The notes: generated by a model not told the origin, from the letters alone. A stretch of DNA of 64,000 nt from Pseudomonas fluorescens (GCF_000802965.1 NZ_JSAK01000008.1:433502-497501), one strand, 5' to 3'. Shown: positions 30,841 to 40,362, counted from the stretch's first letter. Translations and numbers: made by a program.

Positions 30841-32334
30841 TTACAACTTGATCCAGGTCGCCTTCAGCTCGGTGTATTTGTCGAACGCGTGCAGCGACTT
30901 GTCGCGACCGTTGCCGGATTGCTTGAAGCCACCGAACGGTGCGGTCATGTCGCCACCGTCATACTGGTTGACCCACACGCTACCGGCACGCAGGGCGCGG
31001 GCAGTGAGGTGAGCCTTGGAGATGTCGGCAGTCCACACCGCAGCGGCCAGGCCGTAAGGCGTGTCGTTGGCAATTGCGACGGCTTCTTCGGCGCTGTCGA
31101 AGGTGATAACCGACAGCACTGGCCCGAAGATTTCTTCCTGGGCAATTTTCATCGCGTTGCTCACACCGTCGAAAATCGTCGGCTCAACGTAAGTGCCACC
31201 GGTTTCCTGCAGGATGCGCTTGCCGCCCGCGACCAGTTTGGCGCCGTCGCTGTGACCCGACTCTATGTAGGACAGCACGGTGTTCATCTGCTGGGTATCC
31301 ACCAGCGCGCCGACGTTGGTCGCCGGATCCAGCGGGTTGCCCGGCTTCCAGGTTTTCAGCGCCTCGATCACCAGCGGCAGGAATTTGTCCTTGATCGAAC
31401 GCTCCACCAGCAGGCGCGAACCGGCGGTGCAGACTTCGCCCTGGTTGAAAGCGATGGCACCGGCAGCGGCTTCGGCAGCCTCTTGCAGGTTCGGTGCATC
31501 GGCGAACACGATGTTCGGGCTCTTGCCGCCGGCTTCAAGCCAGACGCGTTTCATGTTCGATTCGCCGGAGTAGATCAGCAGTTGCTTGGCGATCTTGGTC
31601 GAACCGGTGAACACCAGGGTGTCGACATCGTTATGCAGGGCCAGGGCCTTGCCAACGGTGTGACCGTAACCCGGCAGCACGTTCAACACGCCTTTCGGGA
31701 TGCCGGCTTCAACGGCCAGGGCCGCGATGCGGATGGCGGTCAGTGGCGATTTTTCCGACGGCTTGAGGATCACCGAGTTACCGGTGGACAGCGCCGGGCC
31801 GAGTTTCCAGCACGCCATCATCAGCGGGAAGTTCCACGGCACGATGGCGCCAACCACACCTACCGGCTCGCGAGTGACCAGGCCCAGTTGATCGTGCGGG
31901 GTAGCGGCCACTTCGTCGTAGATCTTGTCGATGGCTTCGCCGCTCCAGCTCAGGGCTTGCGCCGCGCCGGGAACGTCGATGTACAGGGAATCGCTGATCG
32001 GCTTACCCATGTCCAGGGTTTCAAGCAGGGCCAGCTCTTCGGCGTGCTGTTTGAGCAGGCCGGCGAAACGGATCATGGTGGCTTTGCGCTTGGTCGGCGC
32101 CAGGCGCGACCAGACGCCGGAATTGAAGGTGGCGCGAGCGTTTTCAACAGCGCGCTGGGCGTCGGCGGCGTCACAGCTGGCGATCTTGCCCAGCAGACGG
32201 CCATCGACCGGGCTGATGCACTCGAAGGTCTCGGCGGAGACTGCGTCGGTGTATTCGCCATTGATGTAGGCGCGGCCTTCGACCTTCAGGTCCTTGGCGC
32301 GTTGTTCCCAGTCGGCACGGGTCAGGGTGGTCAT
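30841..32334 (-). CDS. pauC: Aldehyde dehydrogenase, PauC/KauB-like
   Basis: 497-aa NAD(P)-dependent aldehyde dehydrogenase. Key residues visible: VVGAIVPWNFPLMMACWKLGPAL, the NAD site FTGSTKIAKQLL, the general base glutamate in WLEAGGKSPNIVF, and the nucleophile in FNQGEVCTAGSRL. It closely resembles PuuC/KauB enzymes oxidising 4-(gamma-glutamylamino)butanal or 4-guanidinobutanal in putrescine, diaminopropane and arginine breakdown. The symbol follows P. aeruginosa synteny and is inferred. GGAGG precedes the ATG. Single gene divergent from the cupin gene, 235 bp away. Confidence 0.9.
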   Translation of the reverse strand: MTTLTRADWEQRAKDLKVEGRAYINGEYTDAVSAETFECISPVDGRLLGKIASCDAADAQRAVENARATFNSGVWSRLAPTKRKATMIRFAGLLKQHAEELALLETLDMGKPISDSLYIDVPGAAQALSWSGEAIDKIYDEVAATPHDQLGLVTREPVGVVGAIVPWNFPLMMACWKLGPALSTGNSVILKPSEKSPLTAIRIAALAVEAGIPKGVLNVLPGYGHTVGKALALHNDVDTLVFTGSTKIAKQLLIYSGESNMKRVWLEAGGKSPNIVFADAPNLQEAAEAAAGAIAFNQGEVCTAGSRLLVERSIKDKFLPLVIEALKTWKPGNPLDPATNVGALVDTQQMNTVLSYIESGHSDGAKLVAGGKRILQETGGTYVEPTIFDGVSNAMKIAQEEIFGPVLSVITFDSAEEAVAIANDTPYGLAAAVWTADISKAHLTARALRAGSVWVNQYDGGDMTAPFGGFKQSGNGRDKSLHAFDKYTELKATWIKL

Positions 32335-32569
32335 GCGAGTGTCCTCCTCTTATTGAATACGACACCCGCGATCTTCGCGGGCGCTGTCAGGAATTCTGCC
32401 CGGCCAGCCTGCTTTTCGGCCCAAGGCATCCGCCACCCTAAACCAGCCGCCCCTCATGTTTCAATATATTTGACATAAGGCCGGCAAACGGCCTTGCGAT
32501 GTTCAATTTAATAAACATAGACTTCGCTCAAATCAACCACTCGTACCGCAATGACGGGGGAATACAACA

Positions 32570-32932
32570 ATGAGCATCCAGAACATCGTCGACTTCAGCC
32601 AGGCCACCACCGCCGCCGAGCGTTATCGACCAGACCCGGCCAAAGTCCTCAAGGGCGACCCCGAGCAAGTGGTGTACAACCACTTCAACAGCCCATGCGG
32701 CCAGTTGAATGCGGGCGTGTGGGAAGGCGCCATCGGCCAGTGGCTGGTGAACTTCACCGAGCATGAATACTGCGAAATCGTTCAGGGTGTTTCCGTACTG
32801 CGCGACAACGACGGCAACAGCAAAACCGTGCGCGCAGGTGATCGCTTCGTGATTCCGGCCGGTTTCCGCGGCACTTGGGAAGTGCTAGAGCCGTGCCGCA
32901 AGATTTACGTGGCATTCGAACAAAAGGCCTGA
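32570..32932 (+). CDS. Cupin domain protein (DUF861/cupin_3)
   Basis: 120-aa single-domain cupin. The core reads WLVNFTEHEYCEIVQGVSVLRDNDGNSKTVRAGDRFVIPAGFRGTWEVLEPCRKIYV, matching the cupin_3 family (related to ureidoglycolate and EutQ-type cupins). Some metal ligands of the classical cupin motif are replaced (E-Y-C-E in place of the HxH), so catalysis is uncertain. Divergent from the pauC-like gene, which suggests but does not prove a link with polyamine catabolism. Confidence 0.85.
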   Translation: MSIQNIVDFSQATTAAERYRPDPAKVLKGDPEQVVYNHFNSPCGQLNAGVWEGAIGQWLVNFTEHEYCEIVQGVSVLRDNDGNSKTVRAGDRFVIPAGFRGTWEVLEPCRKIYVAFEQKA

Positions 32933-32984
32933 CCACGATAAATAATTACCGCACTGCGTAGCCTGCGCTGGCAGATCATTGGCG

Positions 32985-33007
32985 GGCGCTTCGATCGAAG
33001 AAGCGCC
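32985..33007. other. Hairpin between cupin and I78-like genes
   Basis: GGCGCTTC and GAAGCGCC form an 8-bp perfect stem with a 7-base loop, about 30 bp before the next ATG. No T run follows, so it is not a standard terminator; it may be a weak terminator, an operator or an mRNA processing stem. Confidence 0.4.
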
Positions 33008-33036
33008 TCGTCAAGAACTCATCGCAAGGAAGCAAC

Positions 33037-33258
33037 ATGGCTAACGCAACCACCTATACCGACGAACAGGTCCTCGAACTGATCAAATCTGTTGTCGGCT
33101 CGCCGTACTCCGAAGCACTGCGCCAACAGGTCGAAGACACGACCGGCCGCCCTACTCGCCCGTGGGGCAACTACGTCGCCACCTACGACTCACGCGCAGA
33201 ACGCATTAACCTGAACGTCAACGAAAGCGACATCATCATTTCCGTCTACTTCGGTTGA
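33037..33258 (+). CDS. I78-inhibitor-like small protein, cytoplasmic form
   Basis: 73-aa protein without signal peptide or cysteine. The pattern ELIKSVVGSPYSEALRQQV, then RPWGNYVATYDSRAERINLNVNE and a final ISVYFG follows the peptidase inhibitor I78 family (VG near the start, an R-PG-like turn, D-x-R-x-x-R-x-N, I-x-x-V-x-x-G end). I78 members are small serine protease inhibitors, mostly secreted and disulfide-bonded, so a cysteine-free version could act inside the cell; inference. AAGGAAG precedes the ATG. The next gene is a second I78-like protein. Confidence 0.75.
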   Translation: MANATTYTDEQVLELIKSVVGSPYSEALRQQVEDTTGRPTRPWGNYVATYDSRAERINLNVNESDIIISVYFG

Positions 33259-33297
33259 TTTGACACGTTTGCAATCCCTTCACAAGGAAGTGAAACC

Positions 33298-33564
33298 ATG
33301 AAGACATTACTCGGCACTGGCCTACTGGCTGGTCTCATCTTTGCGTTGCCAGCGTACGCTGAAGAGCCGCCACCGCGATGTTATGCGCAGCGGGCAGACT
33401 TCCTCATCGGCCAGCGCCTGACACGGGAAGTCAGGGAGCAAGCTCGCGTGGAGGCGCGTGCGACCACGGTTACCGTCAACTCGCTCAGCCAGGAATATGA
33501 ACCCGAGCGCCTCCGAATCACTACCGATTGGGATAACGTGATCACTCGAATGAACTGCGGTTGA
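33298..33564 (+). CDS. I78-inhibitor-like small protein, exported form
   Basis: 88-aa protein with a signal peptide (MKTLLGTGLLAGLIFALPAYA, cut after residue 21). The mature part has C28 in PPRCYAQRADFLIGQRLTREV and C87 in the closing RMNCG, the usual disulfide pair of I78 inhibitors, with EYEPERLRITTDWDNVI as the conserved loop-strand. A periplasmic or secreted protease inhibitor is the likely role. It lies 39 bp after the cytoplasmic I78-like gene with AAGGAAGTG before the ATG, so the two are probably co-transcribed. A bidirectional terminator follows. Confidence 0.78.
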   Translation: MKTLLGTGLLAGLIFALPAYAEEPPPRCYAQRADFLIGQRLTREVREQARVEARATTVTVNSLSQEYEPERLRITTDWDNVITRMNCG

Positions 33565-33592
33565 CGACCAGGCATACTCAATCATCTGGCAA

Positions 33593-33629
33593 CAAAAAAG
33601 GCCCGTATCTCGCGATACGGGCCTTTTTC
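33593..33629. terminator. Bidirectional Rho-independent terminator
   Basis: AAAAAAGGCCCGTATCTCGCGATACGGGCCTTTTT: a 10-bp GC-rich stem between the converging I78-like gene and rpmG, with A and T runs on both sides. Confidence 0.93.
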
Positions 33630-33647
33630 GTAAGAGGGAAAAATCAA

Positions 33648-33803
33648 TTACTTGATTTTGCCTTCTTTGTAGATCACGTGCTTGCGAACAACCGGATCAA
33701 ATTTCTTGATCTCGATTTTGTCCGGAGTAGTACGCTTGTTCTTGTCGGTAGTGTAGAAGTGACCAGTACCGGCGCTCGAAATCAAACGAATCAATTCACG
33801 CAT
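33648..33803 (-). CDS. rpmG: 50S ribosomal protein L33
   Basis: 51-aa L33, read directly from the minus strand: it starts [19 protein letters not shown], continues [18 protein letters not shown] and ends [14 protein letters not shown]. It contains no cysteine pair, so it is the zinc-independent (C-) form. L33 binds 23S rRNA near the E site. It follows rpmB by 11 bp in the same operon, the usual rpmB-rpmG arrangement, and a strong terminator ends the unit. Confidence 0.96.
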   Translation of the reverse strand: MRELIRLISSAGTGHFYTTDKNKRTTPDKIEIKKFDPVVRKHVIYKEGKIK

Positions 33804-33814
33804 GATTAGCTCCC

Positions 33815-34048
33815 TTAGATCTTGCCGGCTTTGCGGATTTCGGCCAGCACGGCAGTGATGCCACGCTTGTCGATGATACGCATGCCTTTGGCAGATACGC
33901 GCAGACGCACGAAACGTTTCTCTTCTTCAACCCAGAAGCGGTGATGCTGCAGGTTCGGCAGGAAACGACGACGGGTTTTGTTGTTTGCGTGGGAAATGTT
34001 ATTCCCAGTTACCGGACCCTTACCGGTAACTTGACATACTCTAGACAT
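33815..34048 (-). CDS. rpmB: 50S ribosomal protein L28
   Basis: 77-aa L28 with the canonical start [20 protein letters not shown] and the [15 protein letters not shown] core. Structural protein of the large subunit, first gene of the rpmB-rpmG operon. The promoter should be in the 446-bp region upstream (34049-34494). Confidence 0.97.
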   Translation of the reverse strand: MSRVCQVTGKGPVTGNNISHANNKTRRRFLPNLQHHRFWVEEEKRFVRLRVSAKGMRIIDKRGITAVLAEIRKAGKI

Positions 34049-34494
34049 GCCTCAGCCCTCTAAAACCACATGCCCAACCCGGCATGGGTTGGCCGCTTAA
34101 TCTCTCAGTCATTTGGCGCCAGGCGCCGCGTTTCTTTAGAGGTCTTACCGGCTACACCTACAGTGAAGGAACCGGGCCCCTAGAAAAGAGCGCTGCTTTA
34201 TACCAGAAAGACTGGAGAGCAACAACATTCGCTGTGCCTTGAATGGATAAAAACCCCACTTTTCGCGCGCCAGGCGCTTTGGATAAAGGCTGTCGTCGAT
34301 TCCGACCGCTCGTCGCAGAGAAACGTCCGACACGCTAATCCCAAGGTTTTCTCAGCCAAGGCTCACTCAAATCAGGCGCCTATAGTCCCCTCAAAATGAA
34401 AAAGGGGATAGTCATTTGCAAAAGAGCCCACTAGGGTAGGCCTTTTCCAGACTGCACTTGCAGATGGGCCTTCGATCTGTAAAGGAATCCGACC
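34049..34494. other. Intergenic region upstream of rpmB and the peptide-binding protein
   Basis: 446 bp with no supported gene. It should contain the rpmB promoter (minus) and the promoter of the ABC binding protein (plus). Near 34380-34412 there is an imperfect inverted repeat (TATAGTCCCCTC...AAGGGGATAG). GAAACGTCCGACA at 34320 recurs at 41540. Confidence 0.55.
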
Positions 34495-36081
34495 ATGCGC
34501 CTCGCTGCCCTACCGCTGTTGCTTGCCCCTCTGTTGCTGAGCCCACTGGCCCAGGCCGCCGCCCTGAGCGTCTGCACCGAGGCCAGCCCCGAAGGGTTCG
34601 ACGTGGTGCAATACAATTCGCTGACCACCACCAACGCCTCGGCCGATGTGCTGATGAACCGCCTGGTAGAATTCGACACCGCCAGCGGCAAAGTGGTCGC
34701 CAGCCTCGCGGACAGTTGGGAAGTCAGCCCCGATGGCCTGATTTACGTCTTCAAGCTGCACCCGCAGGTGAAATTCCACCGCACCGATTATTTCAGCCCG
34801 ACCCGGGAGTTGACCGCCGAAGACGTCAAATTCAGCTTCGACCGCATGCTCGATCCGGCCAACCCGTGGCACAAAGTCGCCCAGAGCGGCTTCCCGCATG
34901 CGCAATCGATGCAATTGCCGGCGCTGATTAAGAAGATCGACGCCCTCGACCCGCTGACCGTGCGCTTCAGCCTGGACCACCCGGATTCGACCTTCCTCGC
35001 GACCCTGAGCATGGGGTTCGCTTCGGTTTATTCGGCTGAATACGCCGATAAATTGCTCAAGGCGGGCACCCCGGAGAAGCTCAACAGCCAGCCAATCGGT
35101 ACGGGGCCGTTCGTTTTCACCCGATTCCAGAAAGACGCCTCGGTTCGCTACAAGGCCAACCCGGATTACTTCGGGGGCAAGCCATCGGTGGACCCACTGA
35201 TCTTCGCCATCACCCCGGACGCCAACGTGCGCCTGCAGAAGTTGCGCCGCAACGAATGCCAGATTGCCCTGTCGCCAAAGCCCCTGGACGTACAGGCCGC
35301 GCTGAAAGAGCCGACCCTGAAAGTGGAAAAGACTGACGCCTTCATGACCGCGTTCGTGGGCATCAACAGTCAGCATCCACCTCTGGACAAGCCAGAAGTG
35401 CGACAGGCGATCAACCTCGCCTTCGACAAGGCCAACTACGTCAAAGCCGTGTTCGAGGACACCGCCGAAGCGGCCAACGGTCCTTATCCGCCTAACACCT
35501 GGAGCTACGCGAAAAACCTGCCGGGCTATCCGCATGACATCGAGAAGGCCAAGGCTTTGATGGCCAAGGCTGGGCTCAAGGACGGTTTCCAGACCACCAT
35601 CTGGACCCGTCCGTCAGGTAGCTTGCTGAACCCGAACCCAAGCCTCGGCGCGCAACTGCTGCAATCCGATCTCGCGGAAATCGGCATTCAGGCCGAAATT
35701 CGCGTAATCGAGTGGGGTGAATTGATTCGCCGCGCCAAGGCTGGTGAACACGACCTGCTGTTCATGGGCTGGGCTGGCGATAACGGCGACCCGGACAACT
35801 TCCTCACGCCGCAGTTTTCCTGCGCCGCGGTCAAATCCGGCACCAACTTCGCCCGCTACTGCAATCAGGATCTGGACAAGCTGATCAGCGCCGGCAAAAC
35901 CACCGGCGAACAAGGTGTGCGCACCAAGCTTTATGAGCAGGCACAAGCGCAGATTCAGCAGCAAGCGTTGTGGCTGCCGCTTGCTCATCCGACCGCTTTC
36001 GCCCTGACACGCAAAGACGTTGAAGGTTATTCGGTCAGCCCGTTTGGCCGGCAGGACTACTCGAAGGTCAACCTCAAATAA
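34495..36081 (+). CDS. ABC transporter peptide-binding protein (DppA-like)
   Basis: 528-aa family 5 solute-binding protein. Signal peptide MRLAALPLLLAPLLLSPLAQAAA; the mature protein has LADSWEVSPDGLIYVFKLHPQVKFHRTDYF and ELTAEDVKFSFDRMLDPANP, the SBP_bac_5 signature. DppA-type proteins deliver dipeptides or heme to DppBCDF; no permease gene is adjacent, so it may serve a transporter elsewhere. P. aeruginosa has a homologue in the same place next to rpmB. AAAGGA precedes the ATG. Confidence 0.92.
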   Translation: MRLAALPLLLAPLLLSPLAQAAALSVCTEASPEGFDVVQYNSLTTTNASADVLMNRLVEFDTASGKVVASLADSWEVSPDGLIYVFKLHPQVKFHRTDYFSPTRELTAEDVKFSFDRMLDPANPWHKVAQSGFPHAQSMQLPALIKKIDALDPLTVRFSLDHPDSTFLATLSMGFASVYSAEYADKLLKAGTPEKLNSQPIGTGPFVFTRFQKDASVRYKANPDYFGGKPSVDPLIFAITPDANVRLQKLRRNECQIALSPKPLDVQAALKEPTLKVEKTDAFMTAFVGINSQHPPLDKPEVRQAINLAFDKANYVKAVFEDTAEAANGPYPPNTWSYAKNLPGYPHDIEKAKALMAKAGLKDGFQTTIWTRPSGSLLNPNPSLGAQLLQSDLAEIGIQAEIRVIEWGELIRRAKAGEHDLLFMGWAGDNGDPDNFLTPQFSCAAVKSGTNFARYCNQDLDKLISAGKTTGEQGVRTKLYEQAQAQIQQQALWLPLAHPTAFALTRKDVEGYSVSPFGRQDYSKVNLK

Positions 36082-36101
36082 ACCACTGCAGGAATGCTTT
36101 T

Positions 36102-36198
36102 CTGTGGCGAGGGAGCTTGCTCCCGCTGGGCTGCGCAGCGGCCCTTAAGATCTTGTGAGCGCTGCGCACTCAAGCGGGAGCAAGCTTCCTCGCCACTG
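36102..36198. repeat. REP pair, family D
   Basis: CTGTGGCGAGGGAGCTTGCTCCCGCTGGGCTGCG and complement, separated by about 35 bp, between converging genes. Confidence 0.9.
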
Positions 36199-36214
36199 AA
36201 GCCTGCTCCCAGCC

Positions 36215-36889
36215 CTACATCCACCCATACTCGGCCATCGACAACGGATCGCCGTCGCCGATGATGAAATGGTCGAGCACCCGCACATCGATCAGCTCCA
36301 GTGCCTTTTGCAGACGCTTGGTCAGCACCCTGTCAGCTTGACTGGGATCGGTGTTGCCCGACGGGTGGTTATGGCAGAGGATCAGCGCCGCCGCGTTATG
36401 CGCCAGCGCACGCTTGACCACCTCCCGTGGATGCACGCTGGTGTTGTCGATAGAGCCACGAAACAGCGCCTCGAAAGTCAGCACCTGATGCCTGGAGTCC
36501 AGAAACAGGCAGCCGAACACCTCATGAGGCTCGTGGCGCAGCATCGATTTCAGGTACTCACGAACCGCGTGCGGGTTTTCCAATGTCGGTTTTTGGCGAG
36601 CCCGCTCCGCCAAATGCCGACGACTCATTTCCTGCGCCGCCTGCAATTGCGCGAATTTCGCGGGCCCAAGCCCCAAATGCCCGCTGAAGGTGGCCTGATC
36701 AGCCTCGAGTAATGAGCGCAGGCTGCCAAACTGGCTCAGCAGATGACGCGCCAGATCCACTGCGCTTTTGCCGGATACGCCGGTTCGTAAAAAAATCGCC
36801 AGTAACTCGGCGTCCGAAAGACTCGCCGCCCCCAGCGTCAGTAACCTCTCCCGCGGCCGCTCCGCCGCCGGCCAATCGCGAATACTCAT
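36215..36889 (-). CDS. radC: RadC/YeeS family JAB-domain protein
   Basis: 224-aa RadC homologue. An N-terminal helix-hairpin-helix region ([27 protein letters not shown]) is followed by a JAMM/MPN+ domain with [36 protein letters not shown], holding HxHx7-8D zinc ligands. The old link to DNA repair was withdrawn in E. coli; the JAMM domain suggests a metallohydrolase and related proteins ride on mobile elements. Divergent from coaBC, the standard gamma-proteobacterial arrangement. Confidence 0.94.
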   Translation of the reverse strand: MSIRDWPAAERPRERLLTLGAASLSDAELLAIFLRTGVSGKSAVDLARHLLSQFGSLRSLLEADQATFSGHLGLGPAKFAQLQAAQEMSRRHLAERARQKPTLENPHAVREYLKSMLRHEPHEVFGCLFLDSRHQVLTFEALFRGSIDNTSVHPREVVKRALAHNAAALILCHNHPSGNTDPSQADRVLTKRLQKALELIDVRVLDHFIIGDGDPLSMAEYGWM

Positions 36890-37023
36890 AGCACCTCCCT
36901 GTCTGTGGGCGCCGCTGTTCCGTAGCGGTCGCTGTGATATCGTAGCCCATCTTTTTTGCGAGCGATTTCACTCCTGGGGAGGGGGTTTCGCACGCAGTCA
37001 TCAACGAATTGAAAGGCAGGCCT

Positions 37024-38232
37024 ATGCAGCGGCTGTATCGGAAACGCATTGTTCTGGGCGTCGGCGGCGGCATTGCTGCCTACAAGAGCGCCGACCTGGT
37101 TCGCCGCCTGATGGACCAGGGCGCCGAAGTACGCGTGGTCATGACCCGTGGCGGCGCCGAGTTCATCACCCCGCTGACCATGCAGGCCCTGTCCGGGCAC
37201 CCTGTGCACCTGGATTTGCTGGACCCGGCGGCCGAAGCCGCGATGGGCCACATCGAACTGGCGAAATGGGCCGATCTGGTACTGATCGCCCCCGCCACCG
37301 CGGACCTGATCGCCCGCCTGGCCCAAGGCATCGCCGATGACCTGCTGACCACGCTGGTGCTGGCCACTGATGCGGTGGTCGCTGTCGCCCCGGCAATGAA
37401 CCAGGCCATGTGGCGCGACCCTGCGACCCAGGCCAACCTGCAGACCCTCGAAAGCCGTGAGATCAAGGTCTTCGGCCCGGCCTCCGGCAGCCAGGCCTGC
37501 GGCGATGTGGGCCTTGGGCGCATGCTCGAAGCCACGGACCTCGCACTGCTCGCCGCCGACTGCTTCCAGCGTCAGGCGCTGACCGGCAAACACGTGGTGA
37601 TTACCGCAGGCCCAACCCAGGAAAACATCGACCCGGTGCGCTACATCACCAACCACAGCTCCGGCAAAATGGGCTTCGCCCTGGCCGAGGCCGCGGTAGA
37701 AGCCGGCGCCCGGGTCACCCTGATCAGTGGCCCCGTGCACCTGCCGACGCCGGATCGGGTCACGCGCATCGACGTGGTCAGCGCCCGCGACATGCTCGCC
37801 GCTTGTGAAGCCGCGATTCCGTGTGACATTTTCATCGCCTCGGCTGCGGTCGCGGATTACCGCCCGGAAGTTGTCGCCCCACAAAAACTCAAGAAAGACC
37901 CTACAAGCGGCGACGGTTTTGTCCTGCAAATGGTGCGCAACCCGGACATTCTGGCCAGCATCGCCACCCGTCCCGACCGTCCGTTCAGTGTCGGCTTCGC
38001 CGCCGAAACCGAACACCTGCTCGATTACGCTGCCCGCAAATTGAAAGACAAGAACCTCGATTTGATCGTCGCCAACGACGTCGCCAACCCGACCATTGGC
38101 TTCAACAGCGAAGAAAACGCCTGCAGCGTGATCGACCGTGAGCTTCACGCCACACTTTTCGCCCAGACCAGCAAGAGCAAGATTGCTCGCCAGCTGATCA
38201 CTTTTATCGCCGAACGTCTGAACCAGGTTTAA
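37024..38232 (+). CDS. coaBC: Bifunctional CoA biosynthesis protein CoaBC (Dfp)
   Basis: 402-aa fusion. The N-terminal phosphopantothenoylcysteine decarboxylase has the flavin-binding [20 protein letters not shown], the active-site [19 protein letters not shown] region, APAMNQAMW and the flexible loop [13 protein letters not shown]. The C-terminal synthetase starts near 185 with [25 protein letters not shown] and has [12 protein letters not shown]. It makes 4'-phosphopantetheine from 4'-phosphopantothenate, CTP and cysteine. ATG at 37024 matches family starts. It is followed closely by dut, with which it is co-transcribed in many proteobacteria. Confidence 0.96.
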   Translation: MQRLYRKRIVLGVGGGIAAYKSADLVRRLMDQGAEVRVVMTRGGAEFITPLTMQALSGHPVHLDLLDPAAEAAMGHIELAKWADLVLIAPATADLIARLAQGIADDLLTTLVLATDAVVAVAPAMNQAMWRDPATQANLQTLESREIKVFGPASGSQACGDVGLGRMLEATDLALLAADCFQRQALTGKHVVITAGPTQENIDPVRYITNHSSGKMGFALAEAAVEAGARVTLISGPVHLPTPDRVTRIDVVSARDMLAACEAAIPCDIFIASAAVADYRPEVVAPQKLKKDPTSGDGFVLQMVRNPDILASIATRPDRPFSVGFAAETEHLLDYAARKLKDKNLDLIVANDVANPTIGFNSEENACSVIDRELHATLFAQTSKSKIARQLITFIAERLNQV

Positions 38233-38237
38233 TTTAC

Positions 38238-38693
38238 ATGCACGCTTTGCAAGCCAAGATCCTCGACCCCCGCATCGGTACCGAATTTCCGCTGCCGCAA
38301 TACGCCACGCCAGGCTCCGCCGGCCTCGACCTGCGCGCCATGCTGGAGCAGGACACCGTGATCAAGCCGGGTGAAACCGTGCTGATCCCTACCGGCCTGT
38401 CGGTCTACATTGGCGACCCGAACCTCGCTGCGCTGATCCTGCCGCGCTCGGGCATGGGCCATAAGCACGGCATCGTTCTCGGCAACCTCGTTGGCCTGAT
38501 CGACTCCGATTACCAGGGGCCATTGATGGTCTCCTGCTGGAACCGCGGCCAGACCGAATTCACCATGCCGGTCGGCGAGCGCCTGGCGCAACTGGTGCTG
38601 GTGCCAGTGGTGCAGGCTCACTTCGAAATGGTTGAAGAGTTTGTGGAAACCGAGCGCGGCACGGGCGGTTTCGGCCATACCGGTACTCGATGA
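38238..38693 (+). CDS. dut: dUTP pyrophosphatase
   Basis: 151-aa trimeric dUTPase that hydrolyses dUTP to dUMP. All family motifs are visible: [35 protein letters not shown], and the C-terminal P-loop-like [10 protein letters not shown]. It lies 5 bp after coaBC and is probably translated from the same mRNA. Confidence 0.97.
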   Translation: MHALQAKILDPRIGTEFPLPQYATPGSAGLDLRAMLEQDTVIKPGETVLIPTGLSVYIGDPNLAALILPRSGMGHKHGIVLGNLVGLIDSDYQGPLMVSCWNRGQTEFTMPVGERLAQLVLVPVVQAHFEMVEEFVETERGTGGFGHTGTR

Positions 38694-38709
38694 TCCGATG
38701 GAGATTCAA

Positions 38710-38807
38710 TGTGGCGAGGGAGCTTGCTCCCGCTGGGCTGTGAAGCGGCCCCAATAATTTTGTGAGCGCTTCGCGCTCAAGCGGGAGCAAGCTCCCTCGC
38801 CACAAAA
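38710..38807. repeat. REP pair, family D
   Basis: TGTGGCGAGGGAGCTTGCTCCCGCTGGGCTGTG and its complement, downstream of dut. Confidence 0.9.
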
Positions 38808-38964
38808 TCGAGGCATTGACCGGTGAGAATGCCGCTGACATTGCTGGGATGGCCTTTTCGCACCACGAACTCTCTGCGGAAAACGCCGTCATACCCTTCA
38901 GTTTGAGCCTGCCGAGTCACTCGCAGGCAGGTCCAGCCACATTCGAGATGGAGTATTCCCCCAG

Positions 38965-40362
38965 ATGAGCACCCCGGCCAAAATTGCCCCCAAGTTCCCC
39001 GACAGCATTTTCCGCGCCTACGACATTCGCGGCACCGTCCCGGAATTTCTGAACGCAGAAACGGCCTACTGGCTCGGTCGCGCCATTGGTGCCCAAAGTC
39101 TGGCCCAGGATGAGCCGAACGTCTCCGTTGGCCGTGACGGGCGCCTGTCCGGCCCGGAGCTGGTGGAACAACTGATTCAGGGCCTGGCCGACAGCGGCTG
39201 CCACGTCAGCGACGTTGGCCTGGTGCCGACTCCTGCGCTGTATTACGCCGCCAACATCCTGGCCGGCAAATCCGGCGTGATGCTGACCGGCAGCCACAAC
39301 CCGTCGAACTACAACGGTTTCAAAATTGTGATCGCCGGCGACACCCTGGCCAACGAACAGATCCAGGCCCTGCATGACCGCCTCAAGACCAACAACCTGA
39401 GCCGCGGCGAAGGCAGCATCACCAAAGTCGAAATCCTCGACCGCTACAGCACCGAAATCGTCCAGGACATCAAGCTGGCCCGACGCCTGAAAGTGGTCGT
39501 GGACTGCGGCAACGGCGCGGCCGGCGTCATCGCCCCGCAACTGATCGAAGCGCTGAACTGCGAAGTCATCCCGCTGTTCTGCGAAGTCGACGGCAATTTC
39601 CCGAACCACCACCCGGATCCGGGCAAGCCTGAAAACCTTGTAGACCTGATCGCCAAGGTCAAGGAAACCAACGCGGATATCGGCCTGGCCTTCGACGGCG
39701 ACGGCGATCGCGTGGGCGTGGTGACCAACACCGGCAGCATCGTCTTCCCGGACCGTCTGCTGATGCTGTTCGCCCGCGATGTCGTGGCGCGCAACCCGAA
39801 TGCGGAAATCATCTTCGACGTCAAATGCACCCGCCGCCTGATCCCGCTGATCAAGGAATACGGTGGTCGTCCGCTAATGTGGAAGACTGGTCATTCGTTG
39901 ATCAAAAAGAAGATGAAACAATCCGGCGCCCTGTTGGCCGGCGAAATGAGCGGGCACATCTTCTTCAAGGAACGCTGGTTCGGTTTCGACGACGGCATTT
40001 ACAGCGCCGCGCGGTTACTGGAGATCCTCAGCAAGGAAAAATCCTCGGCCGAAGAGCTGTTCGCGACCTTCCCGAACGATATTTCTACGCCGGAAATCAA
40101 TATCCATGTGACCGAAGAGAGCAAATTCAGCATCATTGATGCACTGCACGACGCGAAATGGGGCGAAGGCGCTGACCTGACCACCATCGACGGCGTGCGA
40201 GTCGACTATGCCAAAGGCTGGGGCCTGGTTCGCGCCTCCAACACCACACCGGTGCTGGTACTGCGTTTCGAGGCCGATGACGAGGCTGAATTGCAGCGCA
40301 TCAAGGACGTTTTCCACGCCCAGTTGAAGCGTGTTGCACCTGATCTCCAACTACCGTTTTGA
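38965..40362 (+). CDS. algC: Phosphomannomutase/phosphoglucomutase AlgC
   Basis: 465-aa alpha-D-phosphohexomutase. Features: FRAYDIRGTVP near the N terminus, the phosphoserine loop MLTGSHNPSNYNGFK with serine near 109, the metal-binding DGDGDRVGVV, the sugar-binding GEMSGHIFFKERW, and the phosphate-binding RASNTTPVLVLRFE. AlgC supplies mannose-1-P and glucose-1-P for alginate, LPS core and other exopolysaccharides. It is followed by argB 24 bp on. About 157 bp upstream between the REP and the ATG should hold its promoter. Confidence 0.97.
   Translation: MSTPAKIAPKFPDSIFRAYDIRGTVPEFLNAETAYWLGRAIGAQSLAQDEPNVSVGRDGRLSGPELVEQLIQGLADSGCHVSDVGLVPTPALYYAANILAGKSGVMLTGSHNPSNYNGFKIVIAGDTLANEQIQALHDRLKTNNLSRGEGSITKVEILDRYSTEIVQDIKLARRLKVVVDCGNGAAGVIAPQLIEALNCEVIPLFCEVDGNFPNHHPDPGKPENLVDLIAKVKETNADIGLAFDGDGDRVGVVTNTGSIVFPDRLLMLFARDVVARNPNAEIIFDVKCTRRLIPLIKEYGGRPLMWKTGHSLIKKKMKQSGALLAGEMSGHIFFKERWFGFDDGIYSAARLLEILSKEKSSAEELFATFPNDISTPEINIHVTEESKFSIIDALHDAKWGEGADLTTIDGVRVDYAKGWGLVRASNTTPVLVLRFEADDEAELQRIKDVFHAQLKRVAPDLQLPF

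Noticed and set aside
34145..34333. 62-codon minus-strand frame upstream of rpmB
   Set aside because: No similarity to any small protein I know, no ribosome site, and it lies in a likely promoter region.
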